A stretch of DNA of 64,000 bases from Halichondria panicea (lineage: Eukaryota > Porifera > Demospongiae > Suberitida > Halichondriidae): contig NC_087384.1 in NCBI RefSeq assembly GCF_963675165.1, positions 1,014,501-1,078,500 on the forward strand. The letters run 5' to 3'. A model generated the notes under the pieces. That model did not search any database. It had not been told where the DNA came from and saw only the letters and a list, made by a program, of their open reading frames with translations. The position numbers and the translations under genes are program-made. Numbering within the stretch: the stretch's first letter is position 1; each line of letters opens with the position of its first letter. This document shows, in pieces, positions 35,990-49,100 of this stretch.

Positions 35990-38050
35990 CTGAAGCTGGC
36001 CCACAGCAAAATGTACCAATATCAACAACTGGAGAGTACTAGATATATACACAGGCGCGCATCATTATATGCAACTATAATTATTATATCAGTGCCCATA
36101 ATTATAATACATAATAATTATACACACATGCATGCATGCCAAGACATTCAGATACAATTACAGGCTGTAATAAATTAATTATAGGAAACAACGTTATAGG
36201 AGAGAAGAGACTTGCCCGTATATCTTCCCTTCCCGAAAAATGCTTATATAAGGCTTTGATGTCTTTGATTGAAAGGTCATGTACATATCAATGTATACTT
36301 ATATACCTTTACACACACCGAACAAATCTTGCTGTACTGAAGTAGAGAATCCTCCCTCTCACATCCGTCTCCAAAAAGAGGATAATTTTTATTGCCAACA
36401 CTTGTATATACTAATGAATCAAGAGAAGTTGCTTTTTCAATCGCTCAAAAGGAGATGGCACACGAAAGCTCATGCATGCAGAAAGAGACATAAAACAATA
36501 TTGTTTAAGTATCAGCTATAGGCCACCAAAGCCAATTTTGATTACAAAGCTCCTCTCAAACACGTTACATCTTAGGAGAAACTCCAGATCAATTTGATGA
36601 GCATGATAGATGCACCGAATACTGCATGTTGATGGCAAGAAGTACCAGTGGATGCTATCTCTTATACATGTATCGATGTATGCTCACGTTACTTGTACTT
36701 GTAGCTTTGCTCGCTGTATTCTAAAGACATAGCTGTTGTGTCTGAGCATGCAGTTACTACACATATTCTCTGACCTTGGTACGTCATCTGTCATTCAAAG
36801 CGATAAGTGATATATATGGGTTCCGAGTTTATGGGGGTGGTAGAAAGGGTGCATGGCTGGTAAAAACTAATCCTTATCAAGAGGAGTTAAGTGGCGTATT
36901 ATGTGGCAGAGAATTGGAGACTGGTTCAGCATTAGGCTGTTTCACGGTCAATAATTTTATATATATCGTTTTAAACGACCAGGCAGTGTATGTCGTAATC
37001 AAGCTACCCCTAGAGCCCATACTTTCCACAAACATGACGAATATCTATACTAGTCCATGCGATTACTTGCACCTCAGTGAAATCAGAAAGAAGCTCACTG
37101 GGGTAATTACTACAGAATCTACATTAAAGCTATACTCCGTATGATCAAGACAGCATGAATGGACTGAATTGGGGCTTCAAAATTTGAACTTTGTACCTAC
37201 AGATAGAGATTGGCCAAGTTGTGATTAATTTAGCTGTAAAAACTGTTATACGCTTATATACCTTAAGTGTAATAATTATATACTATTGCCTAAACTTCAC
37301 GTGAGCTAACATAAGCTAAACCAAATAGCGTAAAAAACTACAACAACAAAAGCATAAAGATCTGGTCTATAAAATCTAAAATTTTAACTTTGTTCCTTGC
37401 TCTATAATAACGAAATTGATGATCAAGTTAGCAGGGTTGAATATGACATCACTAGCATCTGTAGAAACCATCATTGTCATTGTACAGGAGTCCATCATTA
37501 GTGGCTTACTTGTTAGTGCATCAACAGAAAAATCAACACTGAGTGTGAGAGAGAAGAAGTTGCTTTGCATAACACAAGGCATAACACAAGGCATAACACA
37601 ATAATAATATAATATAGTGTGTGGGAGCTATTGACACTTTTGGACTCACCACATGCATTTTTAAGAATCCAGACAGTATGCACCATGCATCAAGGACACA
37701 CCTTCCTACATATTCATTACTGGCTACACTCAACAATTACAAGTACACCATATATATATCCCTAGGAGACTGAACGCTAGAGCAAAAACTAGAAATTATA
37801 CGACATTAATGTATTAATCGTATAATTAGCTTCAAAGCGGAATTAATTAATTGGCCTGTTTTCTGATTGTCCATACATACACTATCAATACTGTGTAAAG
37901 TAATATCACTGATCGAGCCGTTTTCTAGCAACTCTTAGACTGTAATACAGTAGCATCTGTACAAGCTAGAGAAGCTGCATGAATATTCCTAGTACATTAC
38001 TTTATTCACACACCCCCCACACACACATACTCACACCCACCCACACACTG
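35990..38050. other. Gene-poor stretch with an unassigned ORF
   Basis: The longest frame is 36776-37144 (+, 122 aa, including CGRELETGSALGCFTVNN), which I do not recognise. Its 3' part (36992-37084) recurs at 40921-41013 and neighbouring sequence recurs inverted at 40868-40920, so it belongs to a rearranged dispersed repeat rather than a confirmed gene. Confidence 0.5.
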
Positions 38051-39242
38051 TGTAGGAAGTGATATGCTTCAACATAACACAACATCATATCAAAACATTG
38101 CAATGTGAAATGTCAAATTAAAATTGTTACCGCCCACTCAATAATTGTGACGTTTTCGTGTCATAACTTGTCATATTTGTCATTTCCTCTTCATAATAAA
38201 ATAAAAGTACTGCAGTGTAATTAGCAAACAAGGTAGCATAGATTCAAGTTAGCATCTGTACCTTTCTTCTGCAGACCAGATTATACTTTAATCTTGGTTT
38301 CTAACTCAAAATACAATGAAAAAGATAATAAACTAAGTCTGTAATCAGTTATCAGTGTCACTGTTCGGACTTTCATCCAGTCCATCAAGTCTACCAGCTA
38401 TTCTCTCCATTCATAATTACTCTACTCATCATCATATCCAATATGTGTATGTTAACTATCTCTTGATGGATCGTCAGTGTCGGTAAATCCCACCAGGAGA
38501 GAGTTTTTCAGGGGCTTTCTTCAGTTCCTGGGCACTGTCTTTGCTTTGCCTTGCTTGTCTTGGAAACTTGACATCAGCTCTATGTTACAGTAGTATACCT
38601 TGGCTGTTACTTGGGCTGATCTGTCATCCTCAGTAGGTATACAGTAGTCTAGCTGGCACAATAAACTTTAGCTAGCTCTACTTACATGCACTTATGCAAA
38701 ATTAACGCTGCTTAACACTAACAGGAAACTAGGCAACCCACATTCATATGAATCCTTAGGAATTACTTGTGCTGCCTAGCACCGAACTAAAGGTAAATAC
38801 CCTTCCCACAAAAATTTATGATGTAAAGTATGGGACAGTCCCTTTCCAGTCACTGCAATTCAATGGTAAAACTGTCATCACTGTAATATTTCAAACCTGA
38901 AAAACACTGTATGCAGCTCATGTAGAAACTGCATGTGAGGTATCATTGGAAAGAGTAATAGCTAGATTATACAATAGAGAGCAAACTAAAATTATTTCTA
39001 GGTAAAATTCCTTCTTTTTTAGTGTTTGAAGTACAAATTGTGTGTTTTTGTCTCACTTTTTACTGCATTTGTATACTTGTAGATTAAATGTTTGATGACA
39101 ACTTTTACATATTTTTTACATTCATTTGACAAAATGTTTTGATATGTAACACTAGAAATTAAATTTGAAAACTTTGTTATTATGTGAGAACAGAGAACAA
39201 AGTTTAAGTTCGACTAGGATCACAGCATATCACTTCCTACAT
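38051..39242. mobile_element. Possible 1.19-kb element with 18-bp inverted ends
   Basis: TGTAGGAAGTGATATGCT at the left is mirrored exactly by AGCATATCACTTCCTACA at the right. The interior has no convincing ORF. The right end abuts the splice acceptor of the LCAT-like exon. Confidence 0.55.
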
Positions 39243-39250
39243 ATATCTAG

Positions 39251-40676
39251 GTGAAAGGCTTAACTCTTTCCTTGGCAATCTGTTGTAGAAATTACAACAA
39301 CGGTAACGAATCGTTATGATGAATTAGATGAAGTTGTATGTGAGCTCCTCCCTGACAAACAAACTGTAGTCTAGGTAACGGCCTTATCAGTCAAGTAGGC
39401 TAAAAATCTGTGTCCTTTGATGTACTCTTTGTGCATATGCAGTTAAAAAAAAAAAAAAAAAAAAAAAGAAACCTTTGACTAGCTAGGAAGAGTAGCAGCA
39501 GTAGTAGATCTAGTAGGAAGAGTAGTAGTAGTAGCAGTGCAAGCAGGACTAGACTAGATTAAAAAGTTGGTGGAACGAATAACTGACCGTTTGGACGTCA
39601 CCTGGCTGCCAAACTTTCATCTGGACTCTTCCCCCTGAGTAGCTGGCCTTTCTCTAAGCCACAAAACTGAGCAAGAAGCTGAAGAAGCAGCTAGACAGAG
39701 ACATGTACCTAGCCTTGAGAATTGGGAGGCGTGGCTCAACTAGTTAGCCCAGCCCAGAGGAATTGTTACTGTGGGTACTGAACAACTGTAGAAGTAGGGC
39801 TACCCCTGGCTTGACTGAATTAACTAGCTGTGTCTGCTGTCTAGTTGGACCAGATTTAGCTAGATAATGGGGTAGAGAATAGTTGAGCGGTGCTGTGTGT
39901 AGCTTGAACTGTACTGGCTGGCAAGAATCTAGTAAGCACCCTATGCACTGATAACTTGTCAGAATGGAGGGTAATTCAGTAAAGCCAGGTGTATAGCCCT
40001 ACTTCTACGGTTGTTCAGTACCCACGGTAACAATTCCTTTGGGCTGGGCTAACTAGTTGAGCCACGCCTCCCAATTCTCAAGGCTATGTACATGTCTCTG
40101 TCTAGCTGCTTCTTCAGCTTCTTGCTCAGTTTTGTGGCTTAGAGAAAGGCCAGCTACTCAGGGGGAAGAGTCGAGATGAAAGTCTGGCAGCCAGGTGACC
40201 TCCAAACGGTCAGTTATTCGTTCCACCAACTTTTTAATCTAGTCTAGTCCTGCTTGCACTGCTACTACTACTGCTACTCTTCCTACTACTACTACTGCTA
40301 CTCTTCCTAGCTAGTCAAAGGTTTCTTTTTTTTTTTTTTTTTTTAACTACATACGCACAAAGAGATATCAAAGCTTACATCAAAGGACACAGATTTTTAG
40401 CCTACTTGACTGATAAGGCCGTTATCTAGACTACAGTTTGTTTGTCAGGGAGGAGCTCACATACAACTTCATCTAATTCATCATAACGATTCGTTACCGT
40501 TGTTGTAATTTCTACAACAGATTGCCAAGGAAAGAGTTAATTGAAGAGATGCGTAAGGTAAATGGCCAACGGGTGACCATCGTAGCACACAGTATGGGGG
40601 GACTGGTGTCTCACTACTTTCTCACTAGCTACTCAGGAATCAATAAATCCTGGAAGAAGAAGCATATCAATATAAA
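39251..40676 (+). pseudogene. LCAT/PLA2G15-like exon split by a transposon
   Basis: After an acceptor (ATATATCTAG) the frame reads VKG, is interrupted at TTAA (39260-39263), and resumes at the matching TTAA (40537-40540) as LIEEMRKVNGQRVTIVAHSMGG and then LVSHYFLTSY...WKKKHI. AHSMGG is the nucleophile elbow (GxSxG type) of the lecithin:cholesterol acyltransferase/lysosomal phospholipase A2 family, and spacing to the WKKKHI motif fits PLA2G15. No other exon of the gene was found. A stop follows in AT-rich DNA, so this is a relic exon. Confidence 0.75.
39264..40536. mobile_element. 1.27-kb palindromic element with piggyBac-like TTAA ends
   Basis: Arms of about 565 bp (39264-~39828 and ~39970-40536) are inverted copies around a ~140-bp centre. 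The ends read TTAA-CTCTTTCCTTGGCAATC and GATTGCCAAGGAAAGAG-TTAA. TTAA duplication and CYCTTT termini are typical of piggyBac-type elements. Each arm carries a mirrored poly(A)/poly(T) tract and an AGTAGTAGCAG run. It encodes no transposase and has landed inside an LCAT-like exon. Confidence 0.88.
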
Positions 40677-41804
40677 TAATAAATAATTATTACCACCCAT
40701 CTCTTTCAATACATTATTATTATGTTGTGTTATGTTATGTTGTGTTATTAATTTCCTAGACAAAGAATTCAATTCAATTCAAAAAATACGAAGAATTTGC
40801 ACCGATGCACTACCACTTAGCATCATTTCTGAGAATCAATCAATTTAGGATCAAAGTAACAAATAATTAATGTGCATCTATCATGCTCATCAAATTGATC
40901 TGGAGTTTCTCCTAAGATGTAAAATAATCAAGCTACTCCTAGAGCCCATACTTTCCACAAACATGACGAATATCTATACTAGTCCATGCGATTACTTGCA
41001 CCTCAGTGAAATCCAATCAACCATAATTATAGTAAGGCTTTGGAATGCTCGATCTGCCCACTACCTAGATCTACCTACTTCGTATCACCTAACTCGTCAT
41101 GCACTTCATAGAAAACCACTTCGTTCCTTAAATTCAGTCCCTGTAACAGATGTATCGCGAACTGCATAAGAACTTACCAGAACTATAGCTATAGTGTTAT
41201 CAATTTATCCATCTCGATCTTAATTTTGTCCCCATTAAGTATACTCAGGGGCATCATGACGTCTGTCAGTCACAATTTTCCAAGCCATTTCTTTTATATC
41301 ATCACCTCACACTGTGACTGCAAAGCTTGAATAATAATAATAATGTTGCGTTCTGTCAGTGATGCAAATCAAAGTACTTGGGTATAGCTACAGCACGAAT
41401 GATCGAAATGACGGAGGAGCAGCTGAGGAAGCAGTGCATGTGCATTGTATCCTGTTGGGTCTTGCAAACCTCTTATGAGCTCACTATTGTGTTTTGAAGA
41501 TTGCAACCTATTGCCAAATTCAACAGGCTATAGGCAAATACATGTCACAATCTGCACAAATTACCTCATCCCAGAGGTATATATTGTATTTCTATAAATT
41601 AATGATCTCTCTAATAATAATATAGGTTTACAAGCTCCAATACAGAGATGCAGTAGTGTCTTATGTTCGTGAAGATTGTGACCTGGGGCGGAATTACCAT
41701 GCATATAATTATGTGTGTGACGTTCATGCATATTAATTAGTATGTTTAATTGTCTTCATGACATAATTAAATGCATGCACAAAGCATTAAAGCATGGCTG
41801 GAGG

Positions 41805-42690
41805 GACTGTAAATTTAAAAGAGATTGCACAAAGTCGTTTCAGGATTTGCGTTAACGCAAATCCTGAAACTTCATCCACGTGATAACAGCAACATATTGA
41901 GGGATCGTAAATAAAATAAAATAAAGTGTAAGTGTACAAAATTTGTTTCAGGATAACAGCAACGCATTGAGCTACAGTAAGCTGGCTCAGTCACTCTATA
42001 CACACCCTGAATTAAGCAATGGCTAGAAATAGAAGGACTGTAAATTTAACAGAAAGTGTACAAAATTTGTTTTAGGATTTGTGTCAACATAAATCCTGAA
42101 ACTTCATCCAAGGGATAACAGCAACACATTGAGCCACAGTAAGCTGGCTCAGTCACTCTATACATACCCTGAAGCTACAGCTGGAAATAGAAGGACTGTA
42201 AATATAAAGGAGACTGCACAATGTAGTTTCAGGATTTGCGTTAACACAAATCCTGAAACTTCATCCACGGGATAACAGCAACACATTGAGCCACAGTAAG
42301 CTGGCTCAGCCACTCTATACATACCCTGAAGCTATAGCTGGAAATAGAAGGACTGTAAATATAAAGGAGACTGCACAATGTAGTTCAGGATTTGCGTTAA
42401 CACAAATCCTGAAACTTCATCCACGGGATAACAGCAACACATTGAGCCACAGTAAGCTGGCTCAGTCACTCTATACATACCCTGAAGCTATGGCTGGAAA
42501 TAGAAGAACTGTAAATTTAACGGAGAGTGCACAGACTCGTTTCAGAATTTGCGTCAACCATGCATTCAGACTAAACACAAATCCTGAAACCTCTGATCTG
42601 TCTCACAGGATAACAGCAACACACATTGAGCCACACTTACCCACAGTAAGCTAGCCCAGTCACTCTATACACACCCTAAAGTCTACCTAG
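41805..42690. repeat. ~150-bp tandem satellite with embedded hairpin
   Basis: About six units share GGATAACAGCAACA, TTGAGCCACAGTAAGCTGGC, TCAGTCACTCTATACA and GAAATAGAAGGACTGTAAAT. Most contain a palindrome of the form TTTCAGGATTTGCGTTAACG or its near copy followed by CAAATCCTGAAA, giving a ~34-bp hairpin centred on GTTAAC. ORFs across it are repeats, not genes. Confidence 0.92.
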
Positions 42691-43165
42691 GAATTAGCAT
42701 TATTGTGATCGTATTACAAAGAGAGCAGTGGGTCTGCACAAACTCGATTGAAAATGACATGAAAAGGATGGATGGCCGGATACAGTGAGCCACAGTACAT
42801 AGTACCTTAGCTAGACTAAAGATAATAAGCTTATAAAAAAATTATATAGACTGTACTCTGTTGTCAGTGGTATTGACTCATCTTAACTCGAGATTAGTTG
42901 TACCAAAACTACAGTCAGTGCAAGTGCGCAATAATTTTACCTTTGCATTTTAACAATGGAATGTATGGCCACACTCATAATGCTCTTCATTTAGGCATTT
43001 CGGATTTGTGGCACAACACGCGCTAGACTCTGGATCTACACGTAATGATCTAAAGTGCAACAGAGCATAGTGGTATGTGGTGACGTCACGCAAACCTGAC
43101 CATGAATGTTTTCATACACACACAACACTGCATGCTAAACACATTTCATGCACGAACAATCAAAA

Positions 43166-46100
43166 TCACAAAACCAGACAAGCTGATGACTTTACTACAT
43201 GTACGCTGTCAGTCCTACTAGAATGTTCATGTTCTTGCATGCCCTCCATCGCCTGCTTGCTGCTTGCACTGAGTTTGTCAGTATCATTCAAGGGAGCACT
43301 AGAAAAATCTTCAGTAGTAGTGACTTGTAAAATGTTATTTTTCTGCCATTCAATTTTACCGGAGTTCTCGGAAGATGAGAGACTTTCATTCCTGTTGCCA
43401 TTGACAACTTCAATCACCACGTCGATTGGATAATCCGCAGATTCCGCAGTAGATACAGCTGCCTTCTCGTCCATTGGATACACATATTGCTCTTCAGCTT
43501 CCAAAATCTCGCTAGCGGCATTCTCTGTTCCTTGGCTACCAACGCTGGTCTTGCTTTCCGTGCTCGCCGAGCTCATAGAGGAACTGGCTATTCCTTTCAA
43601 TTCTTTTACGATAGGGTTGACTCCGCTCGCACTGAATTGGTGATAGGCCATCGACACCCACCCCCCAACAGTGCCGTACATTATCATCTCCCCTCGGCTG
43701 TCACTACTAATACAAGTGATCGGGAGGTCAGTTTGGAAGACAGTACAACATTCTCCAGTGCTGGTATTGAACAGGCGTATCGTTTTGTCCAGGGAGCCTG
43801 TCAGACATTGTGTGTTGTTTGATAAGAAGCTCACTGACGTCACGGCTAGTTTGTGCCCGGTTAGTGTTACGAGTCTTTGCCCTGAGGGGATGCTGATGAT
43901 GCGACAGGTGGTGTCCTCACAGCCCATAGCTAGGAGCGCAGCGTTCGGACTAACAGCAGAACACGTGATTTCAGAAGAGTTGATATGAGTTTGTAGAACA
44001 ACTTTTCCAGTGAGGAAGTTTCTAACACAAACTTCACCAGACCGACAAGTTGACAGAATGTAGTTGAAATCAGTTCCTTTCGCAAATGAGACAAACACAA
44101 CACTATCGCTATGGCTACTCAAAGTCTTAAGTTTCTCTCCGCTGGCCACACCCCAAAATGTCAATTTCCCACTTTCTCCACCGACCACCAATAACTCTGC
44201 ATCCATCGTGACATCGACACACGTTACACCGTCGTCATAACAACTGAACTCCTGCACCACCTCCCCTCTCTCTCCGTCCCAAAGCTGTACACATCCGTCA
44301 CTCGAGCTGGTCAGAAAATGTTTCCCGTCTCTCATAGCATAGACTTTTGATACAGCCTCGGCTCGTAATTTCTTCATAATTCTCATCGTTGTCAGTTCGT
44401 AGATGATCACCATGGAGTCCAGCCCAGCAGACAGGCCATAGTTACAACACGGAGAGAGTGCTATTGACAAGACGTCACCTTTGTGTTGAGTGGTGGTCTT
44501 GTTATCACCTGATCTCTTGAGGTCCCATATCCGCACACGTTGATCGTCGCCACCGGTAACAAGGAGGTTTCCTTGGTCCGCTAGAGTGCAGGTATGGGCC
44601 ACGCCCTCTTGCCCTGTCAGGGAGTAGAGGTACGAGCCGGAGAGAATGTCCCACACAACCAACCCCCTACAGGGGGCACAGTTGTCATTAGATGGAGTAT
44701 TAATTGTTAACAATACTAACCTATGTAATTACCTATGTAATTGGACTTCTATGCATGGGCTATCAAGTCATGACTTCACTTCACTAAAAATTAACTAAAA
44801 CTACATGTAAGAGATGTATTCTGTAGTCTTGAATATATGCTCACCAAGTTTTTAAAGGAAAGAAAGAAAGAACTAATGCAACGTTAGCGTACCAAATACT
44901 TACATGTACTTGTAGTAGCATACAATTAACCCTAAGGCTGTACCGTATAGAGGGTATATTTCGAGGGTATAAATGTTCGTGGTTTTCGCGGATTAGGCAT
45001 GAACCGCGAATTTAATATTCCATGCATGCATGTTGCAAAAAAGGCGCTATTCCCCGAAAATTAAATCCGCGAAAACCTTTCTAAAGGCACATCCGCGAAA
45101 ATTTATACCCTCGAATTATACCCACTATACGGTATATACTAATACCGTGATATCAGTACATGATTCACGACCAGTGCGGACTGATACTGACATGTATGCT
45201 AACTGTACATACATGTACTAATGAAGTGTTGACTACTTACATATGTTTGTAGGCAGCCACCACCTTATGACCAGCTGCAATGGCTAGTACAGGCTCTTCC
45301 TCATTGGGCAGCTGTAGGACACGACTTGTTTCCATGGAGACCCAGTCCCTCACCACCACCTGTCCAGATTGGGTACCTATCAACAGATACTTGAACCTGT
45401 GGGAAAACGAAGCATACATGCATGAGTAAAACTAAAACAAAGTTTGCAACATCAAGTGATACACTTTTACTTTTGTAGATCTATGATTAATATAATACCG
45501 TGTAGCGGGTAGGTTTTCACTGATTAAGCATGTACCGCGAACATGAATTTAGTATCACATGCATGCATGCTGCAAAAAGGCTGCTATTCCACGAAAGTTT
45601 ATACATGACCCTCGAAATATACCTGATATACGGTAGTATGAAACATTCCCCTCTCTATACACCTCTATATTAGTAACTGCAGAGATATGCTCACAAGTAC
45701 ATGCAACACCTCCTAGGCCTAGTTTACCACATAAAAATGTGAGTGTTGAATATTGAGATTGAGGACTGAGAAAATAGCTACCTTATTCTGGGTACATCAC
45801 TGATACTGTAATACAGAGAATATACATGTACCATTCAACTCTTGCCGTGGTGATAGCAGTGACTCTTTCCCCGCCCACCACACTCCTCCCCTCCCCAGAG
45901 ATGATATCAGTGAGGCTAATACGTCCGTCCTCACACAGTGCGACCGCCCACACGTCCTCACACAGGGTGAGGGCCGTTAGAGGAGAAAGTGTCTCAGAGG
46001 TGAGCGTGAAGATCACCTGACCATACGTGCTACAGTCCAACAATGAGAGTGATACGGAATGAGAATCACATAATAAATTATTTATATGTACCCATGTACC

Positions 46101-49100
46101 GTACCGTATTACTAGAATACTTTGTGGGTGAAGAACCTTTGCGATTAATGAGCCAAATCAGCAGAAATGTTGACCTATTGCGATCTAACTATTGCGTTCT
46201 GACACGGATTGTGTGTATTTACCAGAATTTGCTATTTTATTGTTGCGAATTGATCAACCCTCGCAAAGTTCGCATATGTTCGATGCTTGCAAAACATTCT
46301 AGTCATACGGTATATAATATATCAGAGGAGGATAAAAAGTTCTCATTAAAATCTGCTTCCGAAGGATCTTAATTGCATTCCAATCGTCTACTCTTTCTTT
46401 GTTACCTCCAACCACAGTAAAGTTTAGAGGAAAATTAGATGATCAGAAGCAGATTTTGATTAAGAGCTTTTGACTCGGACTATCTGCAGAGGAGGTCTGA
46501 CTATCCTCCTCTGCATCAGAGGAGGTCTGACATACGTGCACGAATCACTACAAGTTCAGTGCGTTGATGTCATTGCGGTCACATGATAACGTCCAGGCCA
46601 ATGCACTAGCACTTGTACACACATGTTGGACCTCCTGTATGTACACAAATTTATCGTATTACTAGAATATTTTTTTGCAAGCATCAAACATATGCGAACT
46701 TTGCGAGGGTTGATCACTTTGCAAAAATAATTAATTCTCAAAAATAAAATCGCAAAACCTAAGCGTTAGTTTTCAAAGATGATAAAAAAAGTTCAACCAA
46801 TTTTCTCAGATGTCGAGATACAATTGATGACACACAGCATCACTTTCATGTTTGTTTGTTTGTTTGTATATAGAGTAGGACGCCCCACTGGTTGTCCTTC
46901 CAAAAATTGTCTTTTTAAAATGTGCACAAGAGTCTCTAGCCTCGATCCCAGGCCGATCTGTCTCCAATTGAACGCTAGGTCGCCTACTAGGCCTGGTATT
47001 GATTGTATTTGGGCGTGATCTGGGCGTGGTTTTTTAATAAATTGACTCTGGTACAACAAAAAATGAATCCTCCCAACAGTGGTCTTCAACAACAGCCTCT
47101 GGGGCAGTATACAGCAGGAAATACTTCCCAGAAGACACTTCTTTGGCAGTGGCAACCAAATTTTTGTCGATTCCTTTATTGCTACTGAGCTACTGAGGAT
47201 GGCAGCAGAAACACCTCTATTGTTTAGACTCCTGCCTGGTCAATTATGAGTCTCATGACGAGAGATACAAGGGGAGAGACAATTAACAAGAACAACACTT
47301 TTGTCAACAGGAGGAGCCTTGGTCCTACCTAGCTTGTAGTCCATTAAAAAGGGTAGCAACTGATATAGCAGAGAGACTTGCCATACCCCGTTGGGAACCA
47401 GATAAACACGTCCCTTCCCTCAAACAGGAGCTTGAGAGCCTGGCCTGTTCTGCCATGAGAGTGAGGCCATCTTGCTTCAAACAAACAACGCGTTGCATGC
47501 CATAGCTAGCTAGCTATAAATTGAGAACATGACACGGAGCTACATTACTGTAAGTTTTACGGGAGTAAAATGCCTCTACGTACACCTTTAGTATTACAGA
47601 AAAAAAGCAGGAAACAAAATGTGAAGAATCTCTGCTTTAGTTTCCGGTTCCTGCCACGCCCAGATACAATCAATACCAGGCCGTATTTTTCAACTTCGTT
47701 CTATTAAAAAAAAATCGGCCTGGGACCGAGGCTAAAGAGTCTCTAGAAGTTGGACTTACTCTCCTCTATTTATAGTATGTTACAGTCTGAACATATTGTG
47801 GTTTCTAGTTTTAATGAGATTCATACAATAATTGGTATATTTCTTACATTCCTGTAGAAGCAAAATGACTGCCATTAAAACACTGTTACAGTAACTGCTT
47901 TAAGGTTACGGTAAACTAATTGCTCATGAATAATTCATAAGATATTTATTTTCTTTATTTCTCATCACTACATTGTTTTTGTAACTTGCAATGATTATCA
48001 ATGAAAAGAGAACATGAAACAATGCTAGCTATTATTGTAGCTAAAAGTATCTATGTCTTGTAATCCAATGAAGTGGTCTGAGGTCAGCTGGAAAAAACTG
48101 AGTATTTTGTCGTCAAATTTTGCTGGCTGCATAGCTTCTAGGTTGTCTTTCTGACCAGTATTCGATGCCTAAAGACTTACTGGAGGGCGAGTCGAAGAGA
48201 TTTTGTTCATAGAGACCTTACAGCAAAAAATATATCCTTGTTACTACTCTACAGTCGCCATTATTAGCCTACAAACACAGCTAGAAATGGCCGTAACTTT
48301 GTTTCAACTTACTCTCTTGGGAAAAACTCTTCGAGTCGCCCTGCCCCTTTATTCGTATAATAAGAAACAGCAGACTATATGGTAAGGAGGGGTTTCCTGA
48401 TGCTTAGAATTGACGACAAGTGACCATTGCCAGATGAGAGCCATTTTACTAGTGAACTGCATTGAACACCCACGCAAATTTGAGCGTGGGTGGGAACTGT
48501 ATACCGTAACCTTAACAAGTGGATGCAAGATTCACCACCACGCACACCCTTGTTGCTATGACACCATGCGATAGCTAACACAAACATGAAGAAACTTACT
48601 TGCTCTCAATATCAGTATTCCAGATTTTGATGGTTTTGTCTGAGGACCCGGATATGATTTTCTGCCCATCATTGGTAAGAACCACGGCACTCACAGCTCC
48701 CCTGTGACCCCTCAACACACACAGGCACTCAGCCGTAGCCACAAGCCAATGTCTGCAATAAGGAATAGATTCTATCTGCTACAAAGATAATTGGTGAAAC
48801 CCCCAATCTTAAAATCGTAACTAAGCTCTTGCTATTGCTTCAAAAACGGTGGATTTTGACTAAAAAGCTAGTGATCTAAACACATTGTTAATAGTATCCA
48901 TCTTTAGAATTTAGTGAACTCAAACTCAAGTTACAGGCACTCAAAGGCAGCTTAAGAACACTGACCTGACGGTGTTGTCAGCGGATCCAGATGCTGCATA
49001 TCGGCCATTCAAGGTGAGCGCTACACTCAGCACTTTGTCTGTGTGACCATCAAACGTCTTTATCACTCCGGTGCTCTTTACATCCCAACTCTTCAGTGTC

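Noticed and set aside
38460-38600. Possible exon on the minus strand (KFPRQARQSKDSAQELKK)
   Set aside because: No splice partners, no recognisable domain, and it lies within a putative inverted-repeat element.
41000-41170. C-terminal end of a LINE reverse transcriptase (VRLWN...)
   Set aside because: Only a few residues match, with no polymerase motifs nearby; the segment is part of a rearranged dispersed repeat.
41805-42690. CRISPR-like array
   Set aside because: The units are ~150-bp tandem copies without unique spacers, in an animal genome; it is a satellite.
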